Notes under the pieces: model-generated
Told to the model about the DNA's origin: nothing
Databases searched by the model: none
Seen by the model: only the letters and a program-made list of their open reading frames with translations
Translations under genes and position numbers: made by a program
Origin: Mesoflavibacter sp.
GTDB lineage: Bacteria > Pseudomonadota > Alphaproteobacteria > UBA8366 > Aestuariispiraceae
Direction of reading: 5' to 3'
DNA: 64,000 bases
NCBI GenBank assembly: GCA_017792345.1
Contig: CP051228.1
Location: forward strand, 3,688,148-3,752,147
Shown here: positions 27,998-37,373 of the stretch, piece by piece
How the letters are laid out: the number at the start of each line of letters is the position of its first letter
Position numbering within the stretch: the first letter of the stretch is position 1

Positions 27998-29437
27998 ATG
28001 ACCGCTCGCGTACTCGTGGTCGACGATCTACGCCCCAACGTGAAATTGTTGGAGGCGAAGCTGACCAGTGAGTATTTCGAGGTCATCACCGCGCGCGAAG
28101 GCCAGACCGCCCTGGAAATGGCGAAACACGACCAGCCGGATATCATCCTGCTGGATGTGATGATGCCCGGCATGGACGGGTTCGAGGTGTGCGAACGCCT
28201 GAAACAGGACCCGACCACCATGCATATCCCGGTGGTCATGGTGACGGCCCTTTCCGATTCCGCCGACCGCGTGCGCGGGTTGGAGGCGGGCGCCGACGAT
28301 TTCCTGACCAAGCCCGTCAATGACGGCGCGCTGTTCGCGCGGGTACGCTCGCTCGTCCGTCTGAAGATGCTGATGGACGAATGGCGGATGCGCGAACAGA
28401 CATCCGGCCAGCTGGGCGTCATGCGCGACGAAAAGCCGATCCATAAGGTGGATGCGACCAACGCCCGTGTCCTGGTGGTCGAAGACAATCGGATCGACGC
28501 GCAGAAGGTTGTGGACGCCTTGGCGCGAGACAATGCGTCGACCGACATCGCCGCGACGGTGGAAGAAGCCAATGAGCGCCTGCGGATGGGCAGCTACGAA
28601 CTGGTCGTCGTCAGTCTGCGCCTGAAATCCGGCGACGCGCTGCGCTATTGCAGCCATGTCCGTGCCAGCGATGCCAACCGTCATACGCCGCTGTTGCTGA
28701 CGGTGGAAGAGGACGACACCGAACGTCTCGCCAAGGCGCTGGATATCGGCATCAACGATTATCTGATCAAGCCGATCGAGAAGCAGGAATTGCTGGCCCG
28801 CGTCCGTACGCAGATCCGCCGTCGGCGCTACCAGGAACGCCTGCGCGACAATTACGAGCGCAGCCTGGCCATGGCCCTGACCGACAGCCTGACCGGTCTT
28901 TATAACCGTCGGTATTTGACGGCGCATTTGGGCGGGCTGGTCGACCGGGTGCGGGCGAGCGGCAAGCCGCTGGCGATCATGATGTTCGACATCGACTATT
29001 TCAAACAGGTCAACGACACCTACGGCCATGCCGCCGGGGACGAGGTCCTGATCGAACTCAGCCGCCGTATCGGCCAGAACGTCCGCTCCATCGACACGAT
29101 CGCCCGGTTCGGCGGCGAGGAATTCGTCGTTGTCATGCCGGATGCGGATTATCAGGTCGCGAGCGTGGTCGCCGAACGTCTGCGCAAGAGCGTCTGCGTA
29201 AGCCCGGTCCAGACACGCGACGGGCCGGAAGCAGGCCTGGGCGTATCCATTTCCGTCGGCGTCGCCATGTTCGATTTCGACGCCGATACGGTGGACAGCG
29301 TCGTGCACAAGGCCGACCAGGCCCTTTACGAGGCCAAACGCAGCGGCCGCAATTGCTGCATCGGCAATCTGGGCGACCGGTTCGAGCGGATCGGCGGCGG
29401 GCCATTGCCGGCCGCGTCTTCGGACGCCGCCGAGTAG
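27998..29437 (+). CDS. pleD: response regulator/diguanylate cyclase PleD
   Basis: 479 aa. Receiver 1 (1-120, Asp in ILLDVMMPGMDGFEV), receiver-like domain 2 (about 155-275; VVEDNRIDAQK, but VVVSLRLKSGD at the acceptor site, so probably a non-phosphorylated adaptor), then GGDEF (about 310-460) with GGEEF at 372-376. The RSID inhibitory site lies five residues before GGEEF. Phosphorylation-driven dimerisation makes cyclic di-GMP, controlling motile-to-sessile development. It is paired with divK. Confidence 0.95.
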   Translation: MTARVLVVDDLRPNVKLLEAKLTSEYFEVITAREGQTALEMAKHDQPDIILLDVMMPGMDGFEVCERLKQDPTTMHIPVVMVTALSDSADRVRGLEAGADDFLTKPVNDGALFARVRSLVRLKMLMDEWRMREQTSGQLGVMRDEKPIHKVDATNARVLVVEDNRIDAQKVVDALARDNASTDIAATVEEANERLRMGSYELVVVSLRLKSGDALRYCSHVRASDANRHTPLLLTVEEDDTERLAKALDIGINDYLIKPIEKQELLARVRTQIRRRRYQERLRDNYERSLAMALTDSLTGLYNRRYLTAHLGGLVDRVRASGKPLAIMMFDIDYFKQVNDTYGHAAGDEVLIELSRRIGQNVRSIDTIARFGGEEFVVVMPDADYQVASVVAERLRKSVCVSPVQTRDGPEAGLGVSISVGVAMFDFDADTVDSVVHKADQALYEAKRSGRNCCIGNLGDRFERIGGGPLPAASSDAAE

Positions 29438-29449
29438 CGCCCTTACTAC

Positions 29450-30037
29450 CTAAGACACCAGCTTTGTTAGATCCGGCAGATGGCTAAGGCCGTCATCGGA
29501 CACGCTCATCTCCCAGAGTTTTCCGGCGAGCAGGAGATGGGTATAGCCGTGTACCGCTGACCAGATCGTAACCCTCAATCGATAGTCTTCCTCCGGCCCT
29601 GATTCCGGGGCCAGGAAGGGGGCGACGATTTCCCCCAATTGGGCGAAGGCGCTCTGACTGGCCTCGCGGTAGACTTCATTCTCGTAATCCAGGTCCGCGC
29701 CACCGAACATCAGTTTGAACAGACCCGGATGGCGCAGGGCGAAGGTGACATAGCCGGCCCCGGCCGCCTGTAGCCGGATCTTTGGGTCCGGTTCCGCGGC
29801 TTCCTGGAACTCCGACAGGGTTTCCCGGAACCGTGTGAAGCCTACGGCGGCCAGCGCGGTCTGCAGACCTTTCACATTGCCGAAATGATGCGCCGGCGCG
29901 GCATGAGAGACCCCTGCCCGGGAGGCGCAGGCCCTAAGGCTCAACGCATCCCAACCGACCTCGTCCAGGATCTCGATCCCGGCGTCGATCAGCGCTTCCT
30001 TCAAGTTTCCGTGATGATAGTCCCGTTTGCCTGTCAT
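29450..30037 (-). CDS. TetR/AcrR-family transcriptional regulator
   Basis: 195 aa. The N-terminal helix-turn-helix (LKEALIDAGIEILDEVGWDALSL, then VSHAAPAHHFGNVKGL) is typical TetR. The C-terminal ligand domain resembles the WHG subgroup (YVTFALRHPGLFKLMFGG). It is divergent from a two-gene membrane operon, with two near-identical 15-bp palindromes in between, so autoregulation and repression of that operon are likely. The effector is unknown. Confidence 0.9.
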   Translation of the reverse strand: MTGKRDYHHGNLKEALIDAGIEILDEVGWDALSLRACASRAGVSHAAPAHHFGNVKGLQTALAAVGFTRFRETLSEFQEAAEPDPKIRLQAAGAGYVTFALRHPGLFKLMFGGADLDYENEVYREASQSAFAQLGEIVAPFLAPESGPEEDYRLRVTIWSAVHGYTHLLLAGKLWEMSVSDDGLSHLPDLTKLVS

Positions 30038-30050
30038 GCCCGGATCCTAA

Positions 30051-30098
30051 CTTGACACCGTCAAGAAACAAGAGATATATGAACCTGACACTGTCAAG
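30051..30098. promoter_or_regulatory. tandem TetR operators overlapping divergent promoters
   Basis: Two 15-bp dyads, CTTGACACCGTCAAG (30051-30065) and CCTGACACTGTCAAG (30084-30098), share the form CYTGAC-N3-GTCAAG and sit 33 bases centre to centre. The first contains TTGACA (30052-30057), which with ATATAT about 17 bases on makes a forward promoter. The reverse complement of the second supplies TTGACA for tetR. Confidence 0.75.
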
Positions 30099-30135
30099 AT
30101 AGAATGGTTTCGACCTGCTGACAGAGGAGGACACG

Positions 30136-30618
30136 ATGACCGAGGGCACCATGATTGCGGATGGATTGTTCGGATTGGATTGGGAAGGTTGGTTCTCGAT
30201 CGGCGGCAGTCTGGCGGCTTTGGGCTGGTTTATCCTCATTCTGGCGCCGCGCCGCTGGGCGGTCCTGAACGTCGTCCCTGCCTATATTCTTCCGGCGATC
30301 TTGAGCATCGGATACAGCACCTTGATCCTGCTCTATTTTGGCCAAGGCGAGGGCGGCTTCGGAACGCTGGCGGCGGTCGCGGCCCTATTCGAAACGATGC
30401 CGCTGCTGCTGGCAGGATGGATCCACTATCTAGCTTTCGATCTGTTCGTCGGCGCCTGGATCGCGCGGCGGGCGGATGCCGTCGGGCTGCACAGGATTCT
30501 GCAAGCCCCGATCCTGTTCGCGACCTTCATGTTGGGGCCGCTCGGCCTGCTGGTCTATCTGGCAACCGAACAATGCATGACGCGCCTGCGTGGCACCACG
30601 ACCTACGCGAAGGCCTGA
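30136..30618 (+). CDS. ABA4-like (DUF4281) integral membrane protein
   Basis: 160 aa with four to five membrane helices. NVVPAYILPAILSIGYSTL, then GWIHYLAFDLFVGAWIARRADAVG and GPLGLLVYLATEQ match the ABA4-like family, named after a plant xanthophyll-related protein. The bacterial role is not established. It is the first gene of a two-gene operon (4 bases to the next) controlled by the divergent TetR gene. Confidence 0.8.
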   Translation: MTEGTMIADGLFGLDWEGWFSIGGSLAALGWFILILAPRRWAVLNVVPAYILPAILSIGYSTLILLYFGQGEGGFGTLAAVAALFETMPLLLAGWIHYLAFDLFVGAWIARRADAVGLHRILQAPILFATFMLGPLGLLVYLATEQCMTRLRGTTTYAKA

Positions 30619-30621
30619 GCC

Positions 30622-31437
30622 ATGACCGACATGACAATCCATGCAGGCTCTGCCGTCCGGAATCGACTGACCACGCAACAGATCTTTTGGCAGGCGGCGA
30701 TTGGGATGCTTGTGCTGGTGCCGATAACCCTTGTTGCGATGATCGGCGAGGACCGGCTTCTCAACGGCATCAACCTTTGGGTCAAGCCATTGAAATTCCA
30801 GATATCGGTCGTTCTACACATTGCGACATTGGCGGTTCTGTTGCGTCTCATCGCTCCGGCGGCCCTGGAACGCTGGTGGCTGCGCTCGGTCGTCTGGGCC
30901 TGTGCCATTTCGGCGGTGTTCGAGGTCGTCTACATCACGCTGCAGGCGGGGCGCGGCCGCCATTCCCATTTCAACGACCAGACGGCGGTGGAACAGGCGC
31001 TCTATGGTGCCATGGGGATCGGGGCGGTCATCTTGATCGGTGCAGCCGCGGTAATTGGTCTTCTAGTCTTGCTGCGGCCCCGTCCTGGGCTGGGGCAGGG
31101 GCTGCGTTGGGGGGCCGGTCTTGGCCTGATCCTCGGTTTCGCGGCGACCCTGATCGTTGCCGGCTATATGAGCGGTATCGGCGGGCATTGGGTCGGGGGC
31201 AGCCCAACCGACACCGGGGGCTTGCCCATTGTCGGATGGGCACGGGACGGTGGCGACCTGAGAGTCCCGCATTTCTTCGCAACGCATCTGATGCAGGTTC
31301 TGCCGGTTGTCGGCTGGGCGGCCGATCGCTGGACACGTCGCCCGGTCACGGCGGTCTCTGGGACCGCCGTGCTGGGCATGGTGTTGGTGATCGCGACATT
31401 CCTGCAGGCGCTCGCCGGGCAGCCTTTCCTTGGTTAG
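30622..31437 (+). CDS. polytopic membrane protein, unknown function
   Basis: 271 aa with about seven hydrophobic segments. Conserved-looking polar features inside the membrane part are INLWVKPLKFQISVVLH and GRGRHSHFN between helices, and RVPHFFATHLMQVLPVVGW, whose histidines could bind metal or heme. I do not recognise a named family. It follows the ABA4-like gene by 3 bases and shares its TetR-controlled promoter, so a joint membrane or lipid-related role is likely. Confidence 0.72.
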   Translation: MTDMTIHAGSAVRNRLTTQQIFWQAAIGMLVLVPITLVAMIGEDRLLNGINLWVKPLKFQISVVLHIATLAVLLRLIAPAALERWWLRSVVWACAISAVFEVVYITLQAGRGRHSHFNDQTAVEQALYGAMGIGAVILIGAAAVIGLLVLLRPRPGLGQGLRWGAGLGLILGFAATLIVAGYMSGIGGHWVGGSPTDTGGLPIVGWARDGGDLRVPHFFATHLMQVLPVVGWAADRWTRRPVTAVSGTAVLGMVLVIATFLQALAGQPFLG

Positions 31438-31456
31438 GGGCCGGCCAGCCGCCGGG

Positions 31457-31744
31457 TCAGGCCTCGGCCGCCCCGGCGTCGAGAACGTATCCCGTCTGTT
31501 TGGGCGGAATGCGTTCCATCGCCTCGCGCTTATCGTCGGTCCATTGTGCGACCAGGATCAATTCCACCGGATCGGCCCCTTCCGCCTCGACGGCTTCCGG
31601 AACCAGCAGCCCCACCTCGCTGACATAGAAGGTGTGGTCGCCAAAGGCCTCGGACAATTGGCCGTAGGCGTCGCTGCCGTCCTCAATGGGATCGGCGCCG
31701 GTCTGCCTCTTCACGGCAGCCAGCTGGGTGGCATTCAGCTTCAT
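31457..31744 (-). CDS. hypothetical protein, 95 aa
   Basis: Small acidic soluble protein, family not recognised. N-terminus MKLNATQLAAVKRQTGADPI; the centre has a beta-rich HTFYVSEVGLLVPE and ELILVAQWTDDKR, resembling small cytosolic domains. The last ten residues are Ala/Gly-rich. It is convergent with the membrane operon (19 bases) and divergent from the kinase-like gene at 31930. Codon use is normal for the region. Confidence 0.65.
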   Translation of the reverse strand: MKLNATQLAAVKRQTGADPIEDGSDAYGQLSEAFGDHTFYVSEVGLLVPEAVEAEGADPVELILVAQWTDDKREAMERIPPKQTGYVLDAGAAEA

Positions 31745-31929
31745 GGAAATTTCGACCTTTCGGGTCTTCGGTTCGGACCGGGTGCCGCGCCTTTTCGTGT
31801 GCTTCGCTTCGGTCCTTGGTTCGGGCGATACGCCGACACCGCATTTAAACTATTGCAGATCGCACCCGCCGCATCAATTTATCCCCTCGGGGGCAGTGTT
31901 CGTTTTTTCCGTTCTCAGGGAGAGGCCCG

Positions 31930-32937
31930 ATGCTGAACGACGGCACTCAAAGTGCGCCCGCCTTGTCGCTGCACCCCCATATGGCCTGGTTGGCCGACAA
32001 TCTCATAGACGCCGGCTTGATGCAGAGCCCGACGGATCTGCTCAGTGCCGCCGGGCCCGATACGAAGACGTTTTTCCTTAAGGTGCCCGACACCGTTGCC
32101 AAGGCGGTGTCATCGGGTGGGTTGGTCGTTCGGTTCATGTCTGGCACCAACGCGGTCGCGAAGGAATGGCCGGGCGAGGCGGCATTCTTCGAAACCTTAC
32201 CCAATCGTGATTTTCCGGCTCCCGCAGTTCGGGCGGTGTTTCGCGATCGCCACGCGGGGCGTGCCTGCGTTGTGCTGGCCGATCTCCGCGCCAGCCATCG
32301 GCGGGCCTGGGACATGGCCGCCGACACGGCGGCCGATTGGCGCGAACTGGCGCGGACCTTGGGCGGGGTTCATGCAGCATGGTGGCCGGCCCAGGGGTTG
32401 CGGGGCGCCGGCCGCTCGCCTTTCGGGATGGAAGCGCTGGTTCAGCGGGACAGGGCGGTCGTAACCCGCGCCGCTGATCTGCTGTCCCGGATGGGCCATC
32501 TGAATCGGGACATGGTCGACTGGGTGGAAATGCAATTGGACGGGGCCGTCGCGGCAAAGCAATCGCGTTGGATGGCCGGCGCACCGGTGACACGGGTCCA
32601 CGGCACGCCGTCGCTCGGGATATTATGGCATCCAAAGGATCCGGCCGCAGATCGGACACGATTGACGGACTGGGACGACTGGCGGGTCGATCTATGGGCG
32701 GGAGACATTGTCCGCCTGCTGATGGACAACACGTCCGGCGGATTGTCGTTGCAGGACGTGCTGCCCGCCTACCGGGACGGGCTTGCGGCCGCCGGCATAG
32801 ACGACTACCCGCCGGAGGAGATGGCGCGCGATGTCCGGGCTTGTCTGCCCTTCGAAGTCGCAGTTGGCATATTGCAAGGCCGCGCCACGGCGGCGCGCAC
32901 AGCCCATTGGCGGGCTTTGGCCGACGCGGCGGTCTGA
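31930..32937 (+). CDS. phosphotransferase-fold (CHK/APH-like) protein with altered catalytic loop
   Basis: 335 aa, aminoglycoside/ecdysteroid-kinase-like fold. N-lobe: LVVRFMSGTNAVAKEWPGEAAFF (strand and helix positions of the ATP lobe), hinge ACVVLADLRA. The expected HGDxxxxN catalytic loop reads HGTPSLGIL: Asp and Asn are both missing, although the later metal motif LTDWDDWRVDLWAGD is kept. It may be a pseudokinase or bind rather than phosphorylate a small molecule. It stands alone upstream of the convergent phn genes. Confidence 0.68.
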   Translation: MLNDGTQSAPALSLHPHMAWLADNLIDAGLMQSPTDLLSAAGPDTKTFFLKVPDTVAKAVSSGGLVVRFMSGTNAVAKEWPGEAAFFETLPNRDFPAPAVRAVFRDRHAGRACVVLADLRASHRRAWDMAADTAADWRELARTLGGVHAAWWPAQGLRGAGRSPFGMEALVQRDRAVVTRAADLLSRMGHLNRDMVDWVEMQLDGAVAAKQSRWMAGAPVTRVHGTPSLGILWHPKDPAADRTRLTDWDDWRVDLWAGDIVRLLMDNTSGGLSLQDVLPAYRDGLAAAGIDDYPPEEMARDVRACLPFEVAVGILQGRATAARTAHWRALADAAV

Positions 32938-32958
32938 GCGACCGCCAACGCACGGGGG

Positions 32959-34410
32959 TCAGGCCTTGGCGGCCTCGGCCCCAGTCAGTTTGCGGCGCAG
33001 CCACCCGGACCCCATGTCCATCGCGATGACCACGATCAGGGTCATGATGATCAGATACATCACGTTCTCCCAATCCTTGTGCGTCTGCATCGCCTGAACC
33101 AGTTTCAGGCCGATCCCGCCGGCACCCAGGGCACCGATCACCGTTGCGGACCGAATGTTGGATTCCAGATAGTACAAGGTCTGCGAAACGAAGACCGGCA
33201 GGATCTGAGGAATGACACCGAAGCGATAGCGCTGGATGGCGCCGGCCCCGGTCGAGCGAACGCCCTCGACCTGTTTGTTGTCGATATTCTCGATCGCTTC
33301 CGAGAACAGTTTCCCCAATGTGCCGGTATCGGTGAAGGCGATGGCCATGGAACCGGTCAACGGACCCAGACCGAATGCGCGAATGAAGATCAGCGACCAG
33401 ATGATTTGATCGATACCGCGCAGGAAATCGAACAGCCGCCGCAGCGCCATCCGTCCGGCGAAGAAGGGGTTGAAGTTGGCTGCCGCCAGGAAGCCCAAGG
33501 GCAGCCCCACGCCCGCCGCGACGAAAGTCCCCAGCAGCGCCATCAGCAGGGTTTCCAGCAGCGCGATGAACATCTCGTTATGCTGCCAGTCCGGGTTCCG
33601 CCAGAATTGCAGGAACACGTATTCATAGTTTGCCAGTTCGGGGTCGATGCGTTGGTCGGAGGTTGCGACCTCCCAGACTTCCCCCAGCCCCATGCCTGCA
33701 AGCGGCGATTTCGGGCCGAACCAGAAGAATTCCCAACCGAAGAAATATCGCTCAACCAGGACCTGGGACCGCGTGACGCGCAGGCGCTTATAGAAATCCG
33801 GGGCGTATTCGAACTTGGTCGTCGCGAAGGACGCGCCTTGGGGAATGATGCCCAGTTCCGCAAGCTCTTCCAGGTTCAGGAGGCCTGCGGCGGGGTCGGC
33901 CCCGATCGGCAGGAACCGGTAGTAGCGATCATCCACCAGGATTGACCGGTACCCATTTACGGTGACGCCCTCTTCGGTCGTTCTTACCTGGTACACCGAT
34001 CCGTCCGGGGCGGTGTAGTCCATGAAGCCATTGCCGAAATGCGCGACATGGCCGTCGCCCAGATCGACGCGGGTCTCGTTGTTCTGGCGTGTGACCCAGG
34101 CGGGGACGTTCTCTGTCCCGGCAATCTCGGTCTCGCGATTGCCCTCAACGGTAATCGAGAAGTCGTTCCGGCGCTGAGAGTGTTCCAACTGATATTTGTA
34201 GTGGAAGCTGTCGCGCGACAGGATCACGCTGCGCTCCGCATCCGCAGCCCCGAACACCTTGCCCATGTCGAAGGCGAACCAAGTATAGACCAGATAGAGT
34301 AGGGCGACCGCCAGCATGCCGAGCGGCAGAAGGGAGGCGCGTCGCGACGCCTTCAGGACGTCACCGAATGTGGCGGACAGGCGGTCGGTATCGGCAGTGC
34401 TGATCGACAT
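32959..34410 (-). CDS. phnE: phosphonate ABC transporter permease PhnE (second, extended)
   Basis: Inner-membrane permease of the phosphonate/phosphate-ester importer; 483 aa versus roughly 260-290 for a plain PhnE. One N-terminal helix (about 31-50) is followed by a ~200-residue extracytoplasmic insertion, then five to six helices with the permease loop EAIENIDNKQVEGVRSTGA that docks on PhnC. The terminal LKLVQAMQTHKDWENVMYLI matches PhnE. It is the last gene of phnC-phnD-phnE1-phnE2, 13 bases after phnE1. Confidence 0.92.
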   Translation of the reverse strand: MSISTADTDRLSATFGDVLKASRRASLLPLGMLAVALLYLVYTWFAFDMGKVFGAADAERSVILSRDSFHYKYQLEHSQRRNDFSITVEGNRETEIAGTENVPAWVTRQNNETRVDLGDGHVAHFGNGFMDYTAPDGSVYQVRTTEEGVTVNGYRSILVDDRYYRFLPIGADPAAGLLNLEELAELGIIPQGASFATTKFEYAPDFYKRLRVTRSQVLVERYFFGWEFFWFGPKSPLAGMGLGEVWEVATSDQRIDPELANYEYVFLQFWRNPDWQHNEMFIALLETLLMALLGTFVAAGVGLPLGFLAAANFNPFFAGRMALRRLFDFLRGIDQIIWSLIFIRAFGLGPLTGSMAIAFTDTGTLGKLFSEAIENIDNKQVEGVRSTGAGAIQRYRFGVIPQILPVFVSQTLYYLESNIRSATVIGALGAGGIGLKLVQAMQTHKDWENVMYLIIMTLIVVIAMDMGSGWLRRKLTGAEAAKA

Positions 34411-34423
34411 GAGACGTGCCCTC

Positions 34424-35281
34424 TTAGGCCATTTGGAACGTGCCGCCGACGAGGTTCCGTCGAATGCGGCTGGAGATCTGGTCGATCACAACGATGGTGA
34501 TGAAAAGCAGTGTGAACAGCGCCGAAATATCCGCGCCCGCGCCCCAGGAGATCGCGGTTTTAAACTCTTGCCCGATACCGCCCGCGCCGACGAAACCCAG
34601 AATGGCCGATGCGCGAATGTTGATTTCGAAGCGCAGCAGCGCATAGCTGCAATAGTTCGGCAGGACCTGCGGCAAGACCCCGAAGCGCATGCGTTGCAGC
34701 CAGGTCGCGCCGGTTGCCTGCAGCCCCTCCAGCGGCTTGGAATCGATATTCTCATTCACTTCCGAGAAGAGTTTCCCCAGCGCGCCGGCCGTGTGGAACG
34801 TGACGGCGATCATCGCGGGGATGGGAGACGCGCCCAAAAGGAAGATCAGAAACAGGGCCAGGATCAGTTCGGGAAAGGCGCGGGTGATATCCATCGCCCG
34901 GCGCGCGATGGGTACCAACGGGGCGAAGATTCCCAAATTGCGCGACGAACAGAATGCCAGGATCATAGCCAACAGCGCGCCGACCAGGGTCGCTACCCCG
35001 GCCATATTGACGGTTTCGATCAGTGCCGGGAAGTAATCGACCAGCAAACCGGCCCAGCGATCCGCCTCGATGGATTCGACGACGATTTCGTAGGGGTAAT
35101 CGAAAAACTTGGCCAGGCCTTGCCAGAACCCGCCGGAATTGAGGTCGTCGGCGATATAGAAGCCGCCGAAGAAGACGACAAGAGAGGCGCCGAGAAATAG
35201 CGCCGTGTAGAGGCGCCGCTTGTGCTCCATCTCCGAGAAGTGGGTCTGAAGCTCACCGATGCTGAGGGCCTGATCGCTCAT
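34424..35281 (-). CDS. phnE: phosphonate ABC transporter permease PhnE (first)
   Basis: 285-aa permease with about six helices. The ATPase-docking loop is SEVNENIDSKPLEGLQATGA, followed by WLQRMRFGVLPQVLPNYCSYALLRFEIN, both standard for PhnE. It pairs with the longer PhnE2 to form the heterodimeric channel. It follows phnD after an intercistronic hairpin. Confidence 0.93.
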   Translation of the reverse strand: MSDQALSIGELQTHFSEMEHKRRLYTALFLGASLVVFFGGFYIADDLNSGGFWQGLAKFFDYPYEIVVESIEADRWAGLLVDYFPALIETVNMAGVATLVGALLAMILAFCSSRNLGIFAPLVPIARRAMDITRAFPELILALFLIFLLGASPIPAMIAVTFHTAGALGKLFSEVNENIDSKPLEGLQATGATWLQRMRFGVLPQVLPNYCSYALLRFEINIRASAILGFVGAGGIGQEFKTAISWGAGADISALFTLLFITIVVIDQISSRIRRNLVGGTFQMA

Positions 35282-35322
35282 CGCCGCATATCCGTCAAAG
35301 AAAACCGACTAACTAAAGAGCG

Positions 35323-35353
35323 GCGGCGCCGCCGGGTGGTCCGGCGACGCCGC
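35323..35353 (-). terminator. intercistronic hairpin between phnD and phnE
   Basis: 13-base arms 35323-35335 and 35341-35353 form a GC-rich stem with a single G-T wobble on the transcribed strand and a 5-base loop, followed by CTCTTTAG. Hairpins directly after a substrate-binding protein gene commonly raise its mRNA level over the permease genes by attenuation or 3' protection. Confidence 0.6.
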
Positions 35354-35370
35354 GCGCATTCTGCAAATGC

Positions 35371-36285
35371 TTAGTTGTCGATCTTCGCTTTGCGGGCTTC
35401 GATAACCGAAACGTAGGCTTTGTGCGTGATCGGGGCGAGGCCCTTCGCGTCGCCGGCCAGAACGCCATAGGCGCAATCCGGATCCATCGACGGCAGGCTG
35501 GCCAGCAGGCCGGTCAGTTTCACCTTCACGTCTTCCGGCAGATCCTTGCGGACGACGAACGGGCCTTCCGGAATGACGTCTGAGCGCCAGATTTCGCGGA
35601 TTTCGGTCATGTCGACCAGGCCGGCATCGGTCGCCTTGCGCAGCGCGCCGGAGTTGAAGCCTTCTTCCCAGGCGCCCAGGCCGTCGGCCCAGGTCACACC
35701 GGCATCGAAGTCACCGTTGAACACGCCAACGATGGTCTGTTCGTGACCGCCGGCGAATTTGACATCGCCGAAGTACTCGCCCGGCTTCATCGAATAGCCT
35801 TTGGTCGGGATTTCGATGGACGGGATCAAGTAGCCGGACGTCGAGTTCGGATCGCCGAACGCAAAGACCTTGCCCTTCATGTCGTCCAGGTTGGAGATGC
35901 CGCTGTCGATACGCGCGAAGCCGATCGAAAAATAGCCGTAGGACCCATCGGTGTTGACCTTGACCAGGATCGGCTCAACCGCGTCCGGGTTCGACAGATA
36001 GACGGCGGCGTAGCCCGAGGCGCCCAGCCAGGCTAGGTCCAGGTTGCCGCCCAGCAGGCCTTCGATGACGCCCGAATAGTCGGCCGGGGCGAAGACGGAG
36101 GCTTCGACGCCCAGCAGGTCTTCGACTTTTTCTTCCAGGCAGGAATAGGCTTTCAGGCGGTCATTGGCGTTCTCGCCGCCCAGGATCCCGATGCGGAGTT
36201 CGGAGATTTCCTGGGCACCGGCCCCGCCGGCCAGGGTCATGACGGCGGCAGTCGTGACTACGGCCGCGATCGTGTTGAGTTTCAT
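35371..36285 (-). CDS. phnD: phosphonate ABC transporter substrate-binding protein
   Basis: 304-aa periplasmic binding protein with a signal peptide (MKLNTIAAVVTTAAVMTLAG, cleavage near GAQ-EIS). Ligand-domain motifs: LRIGILGGENANDRLKAYSC, YSGVIEGLLGGNLDLAWLGA, FGDPNSTSGYLIP and DAGVTWADGL, all typical of PhnD. It captures phosphonates (2-aminoethylphosphonate and relatives) for PhnC-PhnE1-PhnE2. It lies 92 bases after phnC. Confidence 0.94.
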   Translation of the reverse strand: MKLNTIAAVVTTAAVMTLAGGAGAQEISELRIGILGGENANDRLKAYSCLEEKVEDLLGVEASVFAPADYSGVIEGLLGGNLDLAWLGASGYAAVYLSNPDAVEPILVKVNTDGSYGYFSIGFARIDSGISNLDDMKGKVFAFGDPNSTSGYLIPSIEIPTKGYSMKPGEYFGDVKFAGGHEQTIVGVFNGDFDAGVTWADGLGAWEEGFNSGALRKATDAGLVDMTEIREIWRSDVIPEGPFVVRKDLPEDVKVKLTGLLASLPSMDPDCAYGVLAGDAKGLAPITHKAYVSVIEARKAKIDN

Positions 36286-36377
36286 GGTCTACCCTTCCAA
36301 TTCTGACATGTGATCGAATGGGCGGAGGACCCCCCGCCGCCCCGCTTACACGAGCCCGTCATCTCTCCGGCTGATGC

Positions 36378-37223
36378 TCAGAGATTGACGACATTCCCCG
36401 CCGCCGCCGGCTCGTCGTCATCGGCAGCAGGTGACTTTTTGTCCGCCTCGGACCGGATTGAGGTGGAGGTGGCGGCCTCATTGAACTCTTCGCCGGCACC
36501 GTAGATTTCGCGCGCTTGATCGGTGGTCAGGTCGTCCGGGCCACCGTCGAAAACGATCTTTCCCTGGCTCATCCCGACGATGCGCTCGCAATAGGTCCGC
36601 GCGGTGTCGAGCGTGTGCAGGTTGCAGACGACGGTGATGCCGTCCTCTTCGTTGATCCGCTTCAGCGCATCCATGACCAGTTTCGCGTTCAATGGATCCA
36701 GCGACGCGATGGGCTCGTCCGCTAGGATCAGTTTCGGCTTCTGGACCAGGGCGCGGGCAATGGCGACGCGCTGCTGCTGGCCGCCGGACAGCGTCCCGGC
36801 CTGTTGCAGAGCGGTCTGCTCTATGCCCAGGCGCTCGAGTGCCAGCAGCGCTTCCAGGCGCTCTCTGTCGCTGAACAGTTTGAAGACGCTGCGCAGGGTC
36901 CCGACATGGTTCAGGCGGCCCAACATGACGTTGGTCAAAACGTCCAGCCGTGGCACCAGATTGAACTGCTGGAAAATCATGGCGCAATTGGCCTGCCAGT
37001 CGCGCAGGGGCTTGCCGGACAGGTTGCTGACTTCCTTGCCGTTGAACAGGATTTTGCCCTGGCTGGGCGTCGCGAGACGGTTGATCAGGCGCAGCACCGT
37101 GGATTTCCCGGCGCCGGATCGCCCGATAATGCCGACCATCGCGCCTTCTTCGATCTGCAGATTGACCGAATTGACTGCTTTGACCGTGCCGAACTGTTTT
37201 GTAAGTGATTGAATTTCGAGCAT
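36378..37223 (-). CDS. phnC: phosphonate ABC transporter ATP-binding protein
   Basis: 281 aa. Walker [10 protein letters not shown], signature [15 protein letters not shown], Walker B LILADEP and H-loop NLHTLDTA. The last ~35 residues (rich in Ala, Glu and Ser) extend beyond the family's usual end. First gene of the minus-strand phn transport operon; a Pho-box-like sequence lies ~150 bases upstream. Confidence 0.95.
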   Translation of the reverse strand: MLEIQSLTKQFGTVKAVNSVNLQIEEGAMVGIIGRSGAGKSTVLRLINRLATPSQGKILFNGKEVSNLSGKPLRDWQANCAMIFQQFNLVPRLDVLTNVMLGRLNHVGTLRSVFKLFSDRERLEALLALERLGIEQTALQQAGTLSGGQQQRVAIARALVQKPKLILADEPIASLDPLNAKLVMDALKRINEEDGITVVCNLHTLDTARTYCERIVGMSQGKIVFDGGPDDLTTDQAREIYGAGEEFNEAATSTSIRSEADKKSPAADDDEPAAAGNVVNL

Positions 37224-37373
37224 TATATCCTCGTGACCGGATATGCGAAAATCAGCCGATCCGGTACGGTCGACCTTGCTTGGCTTTGCGGAGGTTCCCC
37301 CATCACGGCGGCCAACTACCCGTCGTGTGGTTACTGATTACCCGCCTCGCATTGCAGCAGCGTGCAAAACCGG

